A stretch of 64,000 bases of DNA, from the NCBI GenBank assembly GCA_010909165.1, contig MU008182.1:744001-808000 (forward strand). Direction: 5' to 3'. This DNA is from Anthoceros angustus (lineage: Eukaryota; Streptophyta; Anthocerotopsida; Anthocerotales; Anthocerotaceae). Positions 1 to 12,494 of the stretch are shown in pieces (the stretch's first letter is position 1; the number at the start of each line of letters is the position of its first letter). The notes beneath the pieces are model-generated. The model saw only the letters and a program-made list of their open reading frames with translations. It was not told the origin of the DNA and made no database searches. The translations under genes and the position numbers were made by a program.

Positions 1-3000
1 CAAGGAGACGGGGGGGCCGGGGGAGCGGGATGGCGCCTACGTCACCCCGGACATGGTGAGCCCGCAGTACTACTACAGCGGGATTCTGCGGCTTTCGAGC
101 TTCAGGGCCGGGGGAACGCCCACCGGGGTCCAGTTTTTGCTGGAGTCGCCGAGGATGTCCAGCATTGCGCTGGACTCGCCCCGGGTGTCGCTGGCGTCGG
201 GGGAGTTCAGGCTGGCGGGGGGTTCTCCCCGGGTGTCTGCGGATGTGGGTGATACGGGGACGTTGAACGCGCTGCTGAATCGGTCGAGGCAGAGCCGGGG
301 GATGCTGTTGCAGGGGCCGGGGCCGGGGCCGGGGCAGGAGCAGGGGCAGGGGCAGGGGAGGAGCGGGAAGAGCCTGCAGCAGGGGCGGGGCCGAGAGTGG
401 CAGGACTGTGTACTCCGCGGAGCTGAGCTCGTCGCAGCGGCTGGCGGCCACCAACATTCTCGAGTGCCGGGACAGCCACAGCAAGCAGCACTGCATCTGC
501 TGCACCGACTGCGGGTCCCGGAAGCTCGCCAAGTGCCGGGACTGCGGCTCGCACAAGCTCTCCGTCTGCCCCATGTGCGACAACAGGATTCCCAGGTGCG
601 GGGAGTGCAGGTTCGGGAGGCCGCTCAGCTGCGGGGCGTGTGGTTCTACTAGGCTTGCCAGCTCGCTGCAGATCGAGGCGGGGAAGATCAATTGCGGGGT
701 GTGCGGGGCCGCTATGCTCGCCAGCTGCGACCGCTGCAGCACCAGGTTCAAGCGGACTACGTGCGGGCAGTGCGGGCGGGCTAGCACGGACGTTGAGTCG
801 CGGGAGGAGTTGGAGGAGTTTAGCGAATTCGGGCTGGATCAGTCCGGGGGGGAGATGGATTCTAGTGTTGAGTTTCTGGAGCTCACTGCTGGGGTGTTTG
901 AGATGAGGAGGAAGCCTCCCCATCCTCCTCCTCGCTCCCGCCTCCAGCAACCCAGGCTTCAGCAGCAGCAACAGCAGCGTCAGCCTGCTGGGTTGGTGAA
1001 TCCTCCTGCCAGTGACATGTCGGAAGAACCTGCTGCTGTTCCTGTCCCTGATCCTGAGATTGCTCCTTCCCCTACTCCTGCTGCTGCTGCTGTTGCTGCT
1101 GGAACTGTTTCCGGTGATGAAAATGCGAGCTCTACCTTTGCATCTCCTTCTGCCAGAAGTGGCATCCAGGAGGAGGTGGACATGGAGCTCGCCACCCCTG
1201 ATGGCAACCACTCCCGTGGTTTAGGAGGAGAAGGATTCGAGCTGGACGGGACGGAGGGCCAAGACTCCATGAGCAGCAACGAAGGGCAGATAATGGAGAA
1301 TGGGCAGGCAGAAGAGCTTCAGGAGGAGTTATCATCGTCTCCTGTGGAGGAGTCCACCCCCGAGGCTGACAGCTCGCTGGAGGTTGATGATGCGCCAGCG
1401 GCATCAGCCTCCGACCAGGGTCACCATACGCGGAACATCAGCTTTGGGATGTATGTCCCAGATGTGACCACCTCTTCTGCAGCAGCGCCAGCGGAGTCCG
1501 GGAGTAGCAGTGGCAGTGGGGGTAGCGGCGCCAACAAGCAGCAGCTTCTGAGTCAGGTTCTGTATGGAGACGTGTCCTTCTCATCCTTTCTGACGGGGCC
1601 TGGGATGGCGGATACGGCAACTTTGAGTGACAGCTTGGACGAGCTCACTCTGCAGGAGTTCAGCCAGCAGTTCGAAAATGTTGCCAAGACGTATGCAGAG
1701 GCTGCAGCCATGGCTGCTGCTCGAGATGCTTTTGGTTTCAGAGAGGAGAATGATGCGTCCCTCACCTTTCCTAGGTTGTTCGAGACGCAGGGGCAAGGAG
1801 GTGGTAGCACTCCTGAGGTGGGCCAGTGGCAGGTTCCCTTTCTGTCTCTCGAGTCGGATTCTGTGCCAGGATCGGCTGATCAGGCTGCTGGGAAGACGGC
1901 GAATGGGGCAGGTTATTTGGTGAATGATGTCTCTCAGCAGCAGTCTGTCATGTTTTCGGACAGGGCCCAGGCATCGGCGTTGCCTTCTGCATCCGGATCA
2001 GCCACTCAAGTGCCTGCTGGACCAGGTGGCTCCGTGCATGAGATTGAGGCAGGTGTTGACCAGGAGCAGCGTAGGTCTAAGATTATGGACCGGATGGAGG
2101 AGCGGTTCATCAAAGCACAGCTGCATACACACGGTTTCCTGCTGGATTCGTTGACGAAGGAGGAGTTTGCTGATCAGCTGCGGCTGCGGCATGCCGCCCT
2201 GCGAAGTAAGCTTGCAAATGGCAGTGCTGGGGCAGGCAGTGCTGGGGCAGGCGGTGCCATGGCAGGTGCTGGGGAGAAGATCACCCGAAATTTGCAGAGG
2301 AAGTCAGCCGAATTCTCCAGAACCTCAATCAAGGAGGTGGCTGGGTCCGAAATAGAGTCTGAGATTGAGGTGGTGGCTGACAGAAAGTGGAAGGGCAAGG
2401 GCAAGGAGTTCGAGGACTTGCTGTTCCCTAGTAAATACAAACAGCAGGGGCACGGGGCTGTAGTCGAGGACATGCCGTTCCCTAGTAAACATAAACAGCA
2501 GGGTGACGGGGTTGTGGGAAATGGCAAGGAGAAGGTAGTTATGCCTGACAGCATTCCTGCTAGCCTGCAGGAGAAGGTGTGGGCTACAGAGAGAGCTTTC
2601 AATAAGCGCAAGGAGGAAATCCAATCCATATGGGAAGAGGCTGAGAGAGAGCGAGATGAAGGACAATTCAACAGGGCAGCATTTATCGAATCCTGGAAAG
2701 CTAGCTCCTCCAAAATGCCTAGCAGTTACCCTCAGCCCATCAGCTTGTCCTCTCCCGGGGTAAGATATGCTAATGGTTCGGAGTCGGAGCCACACAGGTT
2801 GTCAACTCTAAAGGATGGGTCCAGGAAAGCAGGGCCAGGTGGTCCAGGCAAGCCACCAATGAGGGTTTCTTGGGGGTATGTCGTTAGGGAGCCGAGATCC
2901 AGGTCGTTTGAGGAAGCCAGACCACGGTATCTGGCTTTCGGGGAGGATGCAGGCCGAAGGCGTCGGTACAGCTTGGAGTCACAGGCAAATGTGGTGGTGA

Positions 3001-5603
3001 GAGACTCGGACTTGAAGTCATGCCTGAAGAAGTCCAGTGCCAGTGACCCAGCTGTCCACATGGGCTCCAAGGAACCCTGGTATCCTGCCCCTGGCAGGCC
3101 TGGGAGAGTGCCTCTTACCTTCCCTGGTGGAGTGTCCGCACCAGCTCCCCCTCCCTACAAGGGCGAGTCAGACCATCTTCCGGCTTCCAGGGAAATTCCT
3201 ATCCCTCCCAAGAACCGCAGAAAGTCCAGCGAGTCTTTCAAGTACGAGTCACTGGCAGCCTTCAGCATGGTCCAGGACTACGACTCAGATGCGTCATCAG
3301 TCACGGGCAGACCAGTGGCTGCTCCTGAACACCATAATGTGAACGGCATTCATCACAGGTTGAGGCATGCTCCTACTGTCATGCTTGACTGTGCAGGGCA
3401 GCTCGGCAGGTCCGCTTGCAGAGGAATGAGCTCGGTTGAGACCAGAGATCAGGTATTCGGTGGAGCTTCACATCATGGTTCTCATTCCCATTCCAGGTCT
3501 GAGGCTCGTGGAACACGGAAGTCAGGTTATGGAGTATCAGGAGAACACCGTGACGGTGGCTTCAGCAGAGGGAGGGAGAGCCCGGAGCATGTGTCTGTAC
3601 AGGACTTATGTGACGTCCTCATCACTGAGCACCCTGCTCCTTACCATGACAGGATTCCACCCGAGTTCCCCAGGCGTCGAAGCTCTGAAGACACGAAGAG
3701 GGGGAGTGTCTCCTCCACAGCAGCCTTCCCCGACAGAATCATGCAAGATGAAGGCTACGGCATGAGTCTGGGCTCAGAGACCGCACCCTTCTCCGGCAGA
3801 ATCTCTCCTGACCACCGAAGCTCCAGGAGCCACTCCTCGGAGTCAGAACCCACCACTCTGCGGAGGAGCCTGTCTTCTGGAAGGATGTCGGCCATGGGGG
3901 TGGAGTCATCAGCATCAGGGCTGAGGGCACTGGGAGCCCTGGGGGTAATGGAGGAGGAGATCGAACAGTTTCTGGGTGCCTCACCCATCCACAGCAAGAG
4001 CACCAGGAAGGCAGAAGTGCAGCGCAAGGTGAACCAAATCACAAGTCTTGCCCACCTGAAGAAGCAGCAGCAGCGTTCAGAAGACGGCACCAACAGCACC
4101 GATAAAGTTGAGCATCGGCGAGGGAAGTCTTCGGTCATTATGGACGATCTCCGCGTCCGAGAAGAGGAAGCCGCGGCCTCCATGGTGGAGTCCCGGAAAG
4201 CCGCCGCCCTCGCCGGCGCCACCGCCTACAATGAAGTGGGCAGCCCTTCATCCACCATCGAGGAAGAGGTGGAGAAATTCGTGATTGCAGGCATGGATGG
4301 AATGAGCTTCAAGTCCTCAAACGGCCATGGATCGGAGGGGATGGAAGAGGAGCCTCCAATCCCTCAACCTCAACTAACCAGAAACCGCACCAGCGCCAGC
4401 ACGGTGGACGGGCTCCCAGACTGGCTGGGCGCGGTGGGCTATGGGTCAGCATTCGGGTCCCCTCTCGATCCCGTCACTCCCTTTCGCAGCGATGTCTTCG
4501 GGGGAGGCGACAAGGCCGGGCCGGATCAGAGGAGAACGTTCCAGGGCACCATCACCTACGGGCTCCCCGCCTTCTACAGCTCGCAGAAGGAGAAGAATGG
4601 AGCCGGCAGGTCCTTCTCCGGGAGGTACACCGTCTCCTTCGTCGACCCCAGGAGCAGGGCCGCTGCTGCTGCAGCTCAGGAGGAACACCATCAGCAGCAG
4701 CATCAGCAACAGCGTCATCAGCACCACAGGAGATCGGCAGCAGCAGCAGGGAAAGGGAATGACTCGGAGGACGAAGGGGACTCCAGCTCCGATCTCTTCG
4801 AGATCGAGAGCCTGGCGGGCACGGATTCCGTCACCGGGGCCTCCCCCAGGCCCCAGGACAAGCACCGCCGACAGGGCGTGGACAGGGCGTGCGAAGTCAT
4901 CGACGTCTCCATGTTCGAGGAGTTCGCTGAAGCCAGTCCCATGTCGCTCACGGTGTCTCTCAACTCCATGGAATGCTTCAACGGCTCCGACATGAACCTG
5001 AGCATCAACTTCTCCGAGGACGAGACGGACGACATCCTGGTCTACCCGAGGGTGTCAGCACAGGGCTTGTCTTCTCACATGGAGGGGGACAGCAACAGCG
5101 AGGAGGAGGAGACGACGACGGAGCGGGAATCGGAGCGTGATTTCTACCGCTATTCCCGGGACCGGGACGACGCCTACCGCTGGTCCAGCTCCCTGAGCGG
5201 GAGCAGCGACATGAGTCATCTCCACCTCCACCCGGGTGCCGCCCGGCACGGTCGCCCCTCCCCGCAGCCGCAGACGCATAAGGACCTGGCCCAGCAGCTG
5301 CTCAAATCCGCCCACGACCGGCGGAAGGACTTCTACGGCGGGACGCTGGCGCGGCTGGGCATCCGCGACTCGGAGCTGCAGCGACCGCCCATGTCCGTGT
5401 CCCGGGACGCGGACGTCGGGGAGCTGCAACCGCCCGCCAACGGCATCAACGGCAACGGCATCCCCGACTCCGGCGCCCTTTACGAGGCCAGGAAGCACAT
5501 GCTCCGAGGCCGATCCCGCCAGGTGCACAACTGCCGGCCCGGCCCTGGCCCTGGTCCTGGCGCGGGGGCTCGCTCTCGCCGGCATCTCAATGCCCGACGC
5601 TGA
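1..5603 (+). CDS. Large Cys-rich, low-complexity protein of unknown function (5' partial)
   Basis: The gene runs in from before base 1. From about 400 to 5603 one frame stays open for over 1,700 codons with no visible intron. The first ~130 residues of that frame hold many CxxC pairs (for example CICC, CTDC, CRDC, CPMC, CGEC, CGAC, CGVC, CDRC, CGQC), which look like an array of small zinc-ribbon knuckles. The rest is low complexity: acidic and Ser-rich stretches, Gln/His runs near 4690-4730, and a twice-repeated FPSK(Y/H)KQQG unit near 2425-2510. Bases 2-400 read sensibly in another frame, with ESPR/DSPR/GSPR repeats. The coding frame must therefore switch between 276 and 400, inside a G-rich GGGGCC/GGGGCAGG tract. 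That may be an intron or an indel. The first in-frame codon at 408 is GTG, so it is not a start. I recognise no family; nuclear or zinc binding is only a guess. Confidence 0.7.
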
Positions 5604-5903
5604 GCTCGTCTCCCCAACAGCAGCAGCAGCGTATCTCGTCCTTGCCTTTTCCTTTTTCATTTCTGTTCCTTTTGCTTTTGCTTTCGCTTTTGCTTTGCTT
5701 GCCTCCCTGCCTGCCTGCTGCTCGCATGCTGCTGCTGCTGGCTTCGGCAAGGCTGCTGCACTTTGTGTGGCTGCTGTAAATACAAGAGTCGTTTGTCTGT
5801 CCTGGTCCTGGCTTGCGGCAAGCACCATTTTATGCCGCCATAATTTTTGTAGCCCTAGGTAGGCATGTAGGCATGGCAGTAAGCTAAAGACGTGGGATTT
5901 CGG

Positions 5904-5909
5904 AATAAA
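5904..5909 (+). terminator. AATAAA poly(A) signal of the Cys-rich gene
   Basis: A canonical AATAAA lies about 300 bp after the TGA stop at 5601-5603. This is a plausible 3'-UTR length, and T-rich sequence precedes it. Transcript data would be needed to confirm use. Confidence 0.5.
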
Positions 5910-6607
5910 CCCACTCTATCTTTGTACCTATATTAGGAGCTCACCTACAGAAATAATTCTTTGCGTAGCGTGAAACCTAATTACCCTTCTACTTGAACAG
6001 CAGAAAGAAAGAGTGTACATGGGTCGAAAGGATTCTCTCTTGAACGGATTGGGATTAGCGTAGGTGATAGAAACTTAAACGAACGAGGTCATCTAAACAC
6101 GAACGCAATAACGTTCGGATGGCAGTCCATAAGTAAATGTTTTCTATTTCGCGGCGAGCGAGGGTGGCGGTGCCGAGGGAGAGACGTCAACGCCGACGCC
6201 TTCCCAACGGTCACACAGTAACGGCTACTTTGACGGCGCAGCCCCGCCGTCCGATCTCGCATCGGCCGTGCAGCGCGCGCCACCTCCGCCCTAGCGTCGT
6301 CAGCTGCCGTTGGTGTGTCCCCGAGCCATGACAGCCCACCAAGTCTCGGCACCCGGCCAAGCGCTCCCCTGCAGGTGCTCGCTGGGCTGTGGAAGGTGAA
6401 GGCACGGCTTGTCCTGCCGCTCTCGCGATGCCCGATGCCCACGCTGGTGCACGAGCTCGAGAGCCTCCTTGCTCGGATGCAGTGCGGCTGCCGCCGGAAA
6501 GGGAATGCCATGCTGTGCCGGGCAGGGCAGGGGAGCGCGTCCTCGCAGTCCGCCGTCTCTGCTGCTGCTGCTGTTTTCGTGGGTTGCCGGGGAATGAATG
6601 GTTGGCA
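5910..6607. other. Intergenic: 3' flank and GRAS promoter/leader
   Basis: No separate gene is visible. The first half is the 3' flank of the Cys-rich gene. From about 6140 GC content rises, and this part is probably the promoter and leader of the GRAS gene. In-frame ATGs occur at 6428, 6608 and 6635. Upstream of 6608 the frame has a run of five Cys codons and no family-like sequence. Confidence 0.4.
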
Positions 6608-9600
6608 ATGCCGGCAACGAGAGACGCTGTGGTGATGCATGAGCGTCCTGCGCTGGTGTGTGCCAATCGGGGAGGCTGGGGGAGCTCGCCGGGAGGGGGA
6701 GGGATCGGGGCAGTCCCCGGGCGGCTCGGACTGAAGCAGAGCAGCTGGGAAGGGGAGCAGGAGCACGGATTCGCAGGGCTGGACGGGAGCCCGAGTCGGG
6801 GGAGGAGGATTTGCGAGAGATTCGACTCCGATTTGCAGAACCAGGACCCGCGGACTCCTCCTGGGTGGGGTGTGGGCGCAGGCTTCCACATGAGCTCGGC
6901 GGTGACAGACCGGGGGAGCTTCTCCGCGACCGCCCACCTGGGCCTGCCCAAGTTCAACCACGCGGAAATGGAGCAGCTGCTAAGCCGGTTCGGGAACGAG
7001 CAGTGTGGCCAGAGTCCGGCAGGGCCTCCTGCACCTCCGCATTTCGGCACCGCCATGGCCAGCAGCCTGCAACACAGTGGCACTGTCAACCACTTCACTC
7101 GGAGCGCAGTGGGGTATGCTGGAGCCAGTCTGCACATCCCGAGCTCTAGTGGGCTCCTGGATTGCTCCGCCGGCCTGCTCACCGACCCCCAGACGCCGCC
7201 CCGCTTCGCCACCCACCCGGACAGGATGAGCTCCTTCGTGCAAGACTCGCCGGGGCCCGCCTCCTCGCACTTCCTCAGCGCCAGCCCGCACTTCGTCTCC
7301 AGCCCCAAGAGGATGCAGAGCCCGTTTCTGGCCGATCCCGCAGGGTCGTCCCAGTTCCTCCGCAGCCCGAAGCGGGCCACTCCCTTCTCCAACGACGCGC
7401 AGAGTGCGCCCATGACCTTCGGCAGTGCAAGGAGGCTGAATCTCTTCGGTGACCCGGCGCCTTCCACTTCAGGCCATGGCCACGGTGCTTCCAGGATGAG
7501 CGCTCTGGCCAACACCGACTCCAGCCCATTTGTGGCCGAGCTGGAGAGGCTGGGGTCCTTCGGGAGCGATCCTGCCACGTCCTGCCACTTCGTCAGCGAC
7601 CTGGACCGCCTCACGTCCTTCATCAACGACACCCCCAGCTCCTCCGCATTTGTCTCCGACCTGGACAGGCTGGGTCCTTTGGTGGGCGACCTGCAGAGCT
7701 CCTCCCACTTCATGTCCGAGTCGGAAAGGCTGGGGAACCTCGTCACGGCTGCCAATCCGTTTGTGGGCGATTCGGAAAGCTTGAGCAGGTTTGTGAGCGA
7801 TCCGGAGAGCCTGAGCACGTTTGTGGGCGATCCCCAGGTGTCAGGAAGGTTCGAGTGCGATCCCGAGGGACTGAGCCATTTTGTGACTGACGGGCCCAGC
7901 TCCAGCGAGATGGTGAGCGACTCCGAGAGGTTCAGCTCTCTGACCTGCGATGCCAAACAGTCCTTCAGGGAGCAGCAGGAGGAGAAGCAAGGCAATGACA
8001 CCGCTCTGACAGATAGGAATGCCCGCCTGGTGAGCGGGGCTCAAGCCTGCTCCAGTCGCTTTGCGGGGGAAGTGCGAGGACCAAGCAGGAACAATGCCGT
8101 CTCCAGGGAGGAGGCCATTGGCCATGGCCATGCCCAGCTGAAGAGTGCAAGAAAGGAGTCTGCTGCTGCAGGAGAGGCGGCTTCGTGTGATGACCACGAG
8201 CCTGTGAGGAGCAGTGACAGGCACAGCGGCTCCAACTGCACTCTGGTGGCGGCATCCGACGAGCTCCAGGTTCTGGACTCGCTGGAGAGCAGCGGGGACG
8301 AGCAGGAAAGGGAAGGAGGTCCCGGGGTGGAGCTCATCGATCTGGTGCTGGCTTGCACGCAGGCGGTGTCCGGCAGCAACCTGAGCAGGGTGAATCCTCT
8401 TCTTGCTCGGCTGGGGAAGTTGGCGTCTCCGGAAGGAACCTCCATCCAGAGAGTGGCGGCCTACTTCACCGAGGGCCTGGCGTACCGGATTGCGGATACC
8501 TGGCCGCAAGTGTACCAGCCGATGCCGGCCAATCTGGAGCTTTGCGAAGACGATCTCCTGGCGGCCTACCACATCCTCAACCACGTCTGCCCCTACACTA
8601 AGTTCTCGCACTTCACGGCCAACGAGGCCATCCTGCAGGTGTTCGAGGGCAGGACAGAGTCCATGTCATCGACTTCGACATCCAGCAGGGGCTGCAGTGG
8701 CCTGCACTCTTCCAGAGCCTGGCGTCCTGCCCGGATGGCCCGCCGCATGTGAGGATCACGGGCATCGGGGAGTGCAAGGAGGAGCTCCAGGATACGGGAG
8801 ATAGGCTTTGGAATTCGCCCAAGACCTGCACCTGCCGTTCGAGTTCCATGCTGTGATCGATACCCTGGAGGAGGTCCGGCTGTGGATGCTGCATGTGAAG
8901 GAGAAGGAGGCGGTGGCGGTGAACTGCGAGCTGCTGCAGGAGAGGCGGCTTCGTGTGATGACCACGAGCCTGTGAGGAGCAGTGACAGGCACAGCGGCTC
9001 CAACTGCACTCTGGTGGCGGCATCCGACGAGCTCCAGGTTCTGGACTCGCTGGAGAGCAGCGGGGACGAGCAGGAAAGGGAAGGAGGTCCCGGGTGGAGC
9101 TCATCGATCTGGTGCTGGCTTGCACGCAGGCGGTGTCCGGCAACCTGAGCAGGGTGAATCCTCTTCTTGCTCGGCTGGGGAAGTTGGCGTCTCCGGAAGG
9201 AACCTCCATCCAGAGTGGCGGCCTACTTCACCGAGGGCCTGGCGTACCGGATTGCGGATACCTGGCCGCAAGTGTACCAGCCGATGCCGGCCAATCTGGA
9301 GCTTTGCGAAGACGATCTCCTGGCGGCCTACCACATCCTCAACCACGTCTGCCCCTACACTAAGTTCTCGCACTTCACGGCCAACGAGGCCATCCTGCAG
9401 GTGTTCGAGGGGCAGGACAGAGTCCATGTCATCGACTTCGACATCCAGCAGGGGCTGCAGTGGCCCGCACTCTTCCAGAGCCTGGCGTCCCGCCCGGATG
9501 GCCCGCCGCATGTGAGGATCACGGGCATCGGGGAGTGCAAGGAGGAGCTCCAGGATACGGGAGATAGGCTTGCGGAATTCGCCCAAGACCTGCACCTGCC

Positions 9601-10228
9601 GTTCGAGTTCCATGCTGTGATCGATACCCTGGAGGAGGTCCGGCTGTGGATGCTGCATGTGAAGGAGAAGGAGGCGGTGGCGGTGAACTGCGTGTCGCAG
9701 CTGCATCGTGCTTTGCACGATGAGTCTGGGGGGGCCATCCAGGATGTGCTGAGCGTGATTAAGAGCGCTAAACCTAAGGTGGTTGTGATGGTGGAGCAGG
9801 AGGCCAGCCACAACGGGCCCTTCGAGGCCCGGGTGCTGGAAGCTCTGCAGTACTACTCTGCTGTGTTTGATTCCATCGACTCCAGCCTGCCTCCGGAGAG
9901 CGAGGCCCGGCTCAAGCTGGAGCAGCTCTTTGCGCGGGAGATTAGGAATATTGTTGCTTGCGAGGGGCTGGACAGGACGGAGAGGCATGAGAAGATGGAG
10001 AGATGGCGGGACATCTTCGGCCGAGGAGGGTTTCAGCCTGTGCCCCTTGGCCACCGAGCTGCCAGTCAAGCAAAGCTGCTGCTCTACATGTTCACCAACC
10101 AAGGGTACCGGCTGGAGGAGGACAAGGGTGCTCTCATCCTCAGTTGGCTGGATCGGCCCCTCTATTCTGTCTCCGCCTGGAATGTTGTCCAAGAGCCGGC
10201 ACTGTCTGAACCAAAGAAGCATGAATGA
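6608..10228 (+). CDS. SCL28: SCL28-like GRAS transcriptional regulator, with internal duplication
   Basis: GRAS proteins are plant nuclear regulators; SCL28 acts in cell-cycle and cell-size control. The C-terminal half shows the family blocks. LHR1 begins [19 protein letters not shown] appears as [19 protein letters not shown], and the PFYRE and SAW-type regions end in [14 protein letters not shown]. The stretch [17 protein letters not shown] and the [10 protein letters not shown] motif match SCL28 better than other SCLs. The N-terminal ~500 residues are Ser-rich and carry degenerate ~20-residue repeats of the type FVSDLDRL (7520-7960). The start is uncertain: ATG at 6608 or 6635, possibly 6428. 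The unit 8163-8928 is repeated at 8931-9692, so the LHR1 to VHIID region occurs twice. Neither copy alone is fully open: copy 1 shifts frame near 8650 and 8806, copy 2 near 9092 and 9214. A single-copy gene would restore a normal GRAS domain. There is no intron otherwise. Confidence 0.85.
8163..9692 (+). repeat. Head-to-tail duplication inside the GRAS gene (766 + 762 bp)
   Basis: Copy 1 (8163-8928) and copy 2 (8931-9692) are nearly identical and joined by two extra bases (AG). Relative to copy 1, copy 2 lacks AGC in the GSNLS codons, lacks AG in CAGAGAGTGG and lacks one G in CCCGGGGTGG. It has one more G in GAGGGGCAGG and one extra base near 9571. Only a few substitutions are seen, such as TGGCCT versus TGGCCC. 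Each copy breaks frame at different places. Confidence 0.9.
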
Positions 10229-11928
10229 TGATCACTCACACCTTCCCTGCCATTGCTTCTTCCTACACCGATTTTGGACCCAGGCTTGTTACCTCGCTCG
10301 CTGTGTATATAGGTTTATCTGCATGCGTGGATGAGGTTTTTTTTGTCCAGCATCACACGATGCAGTCCACAGCTTGCCTTCACCATTTCAATGAAAGTAG
10401 CTGTGAACATCAACGTTCTTGCTTCTCTCCGCATTCACGCAATGGGGGTAGATCTCGGAGCTCCCAGAGCGCACAAAGCATGTGTATTTCATCTGTGTAA
10501 TCCAACTCCATCAGCAGCATCAAGATGTCAGACTGCCATTTCTCTGTGTGCTGACAACGTAAATCGAAAGGTTAAGATCGCTCCTCCGGACACTGTCATC
10601 GTTCATGTATTTTGCTAACCCTAGCAAAGTCATTCGGCAATGGTAGAGATGTCATAAGGCACATCATACCCTACCTTGATATCGTTCACTGCCGCTAAGC
10701 AAGCTGGATTCCCAAGGACATACCTATTCCAAGCACATTCCAAAGCCTCTCTAGAACATCTCTTGCACCGGCGACTTTGGCCTTGCAGGTTGCCCCTGTT
10801 TGATTTGAACTCTCTCCACTATCTCTGTTTTTCGCTTGAAGATCGCCCCTTGTTTCATTAGCACTCTCCTGGAGAGATTGCTCTCGCTGCTTGTACAACT
10901 AAGGTCCTATAATGAGGTCTCAGTGCAAGACGACCCACCAATTACAGACTACCATATTCTGAATCGTGGAAAGCCACAACACGCTTGCAAAGCAAAATAA
11001 AGTTGAGACCAACAGATAACGTTAGGCAACACTGTTGCCAGAGCGCTGAAGTGCATGACATGTTTGTCCACTGCCACATTGTGAGCACCTCCCATCCTTC
11101 ATAATTGACATCATTTTAAGGGTGGTCTCGCGCGGAAAAATTCTTGTAGGGCAACCCAGCACGCCCACCCCAGGCTTAACTACAAATTCCTATCTCTGCT
11201 GCATGTTTGTGTGCACCTAAGACACTTCTGTGCACACAAATATGCAGAGATCAGGGCACACAACAGCCACTGGTGCAACTGGAGTCTTTTACAAACACCG
11301 AACTTGACCTAGACTACATATACAGGATGGAAGGTGCCAGAGAATGTAAGTCGCTCAACCACTTTGCTTGTTAAGCCACCTGTGTGAAAGGGGATAACTA
11401 CGGCGCGTGGTGGCCACGCGCTGAAGGTGGCCTGACCAGTGACGTGGAGATAATTCATATGCAGTGTGTCGGCCACATGATGGAGCCCGGTCATTTACTG
11501 GTCAAGTCACAATGCGTTACCATCTCTGCATGCACCGGATGGGCGACACATGGCCAATCCAACGGCACAGTGAGGCAGGGCACCTGCCTTTCCTTGAAAA
11601 GGCTCAGTTCCGGGCGTGAGTTCGCCACACTCCCTCCCTGCATCTCCGCCACTCCCTTCTGCCAGACGCTTGGCTGCTTGCTCACCTCGTATCCGCGATT
11701 CGCCACCCCGCCGTCGCGCCGCTTCTGCTATTCGGACTCACGCCTTGGCTGGCGGTGGTCGTGATCAGGCATGCCCTCCTACCCGCCCTCCCCGTTTGCT
11801 TGTTTGCTGCTCGCTTTTGCTTGTTTGCCTGCGCCATGAGCTGTTTTCCGCTTTCTAACGTACTCTCTTTGTAGGCAGTTTGAAGAAGTTCCGAGGACAG
11901 CTTGTGAGCGCAAAGCTTCGCTTACACG
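10229..11928. other. Intergenic between GRAS and ferritin
   Basis: This holds the GRAS 3' flank and then the ferritin promoter and first leader exon. No coding family is visible on either strand. An AATAAA occurs near 10996, which would be far for a GRAS 3' end. The sequence from about 11600 is C-rich on the plus strand and probably belongs to the ferritin promoter and 5' leader. Confidence 0.35.
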
Positions 11929-12481
11929 GTAAGGAGTTTGGTTAGGGAAATGCGGGGGCTGTCTCTGATGTACGCTTTGGTAGTATTTAAAGAGTGCGAG
12001 GGGACGAATCATACAGTCAGGTGGTCCGGCCTGATGACTTGCTTAGCTTTGCAATCTGAATGTTGCCTGCCGGTGTTTTTGTTGTTGTTTTCCTTCTGAA
12101 GCATCCCCCTTGGAGCTGATCGGTGTGTCCCCTCCCGCACTTGCTTGGCTTTGGCGGATGTGCTGGCGGCTTTCCTTAATTATTGTGTAGTGGAAGCCTT
12201 TGTTAGGCGGTTAGTTGCTGTTGGCCCTGATCGAGGTAGCCAAGGTATCCTCCATTTCTTCTCTTGGTTTGATGACTGGATATCTCTTACTTCGCCAGCT
12301 TTGCGCTTGTTCCGTCGGTCTTTGTTGTCAAGCGGCGGTCAGGCATTGTAGGAGAGTAGGTTTTTGAAGCGTGCCTTTCGGTTCCTTGTTCCTCTCACGG
12401 TCGCCAGGGTCTTCAGGTTACGATCGATCTCTTGAGTGCTGCACTCGCTCTACTTATCCGCTTTTGGTTTTCCTGTGACAG
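11929..12481 (+). other. Probable 5'-UTR intron of the ferritin gene
   Basis: A good donor (ACACG|GTAAGG, intron starting at 11929) and a T-rich acceptor (TTTTCCTGTGACAG, ending at 12481) bracket 553 bp just before the ferritin ATG at 12495. No reading frame of interest lies between. The intron is inferred from splice signals only; leader introns often raise expression in plants. Confidence 0.5.
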
Positions 12482-12494
12482 CTAGCGGTTCAGC

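Noticed and set aside
207-1211. Long minus-strand frame opposite the Cys-rich gene
   Set aside because: It is a GC-rich shadow of the plus-strand coding sequence, with Pro/Ala/Arg-rich composition and no motifs.
5055-5828. 257-codon minus-strand frame over the end of the Cys-rich gene
   Set aside because: It overlaps the 3' end of a clear plus-strand gene; composition is that of an antisense shadow.
6211-8001. 596-codon minus-strand frame opposite GRAS
   Set aside because: The plus strand carries the GRAS protein. The minus frame follows the same Ser-rich repeats in antisense.
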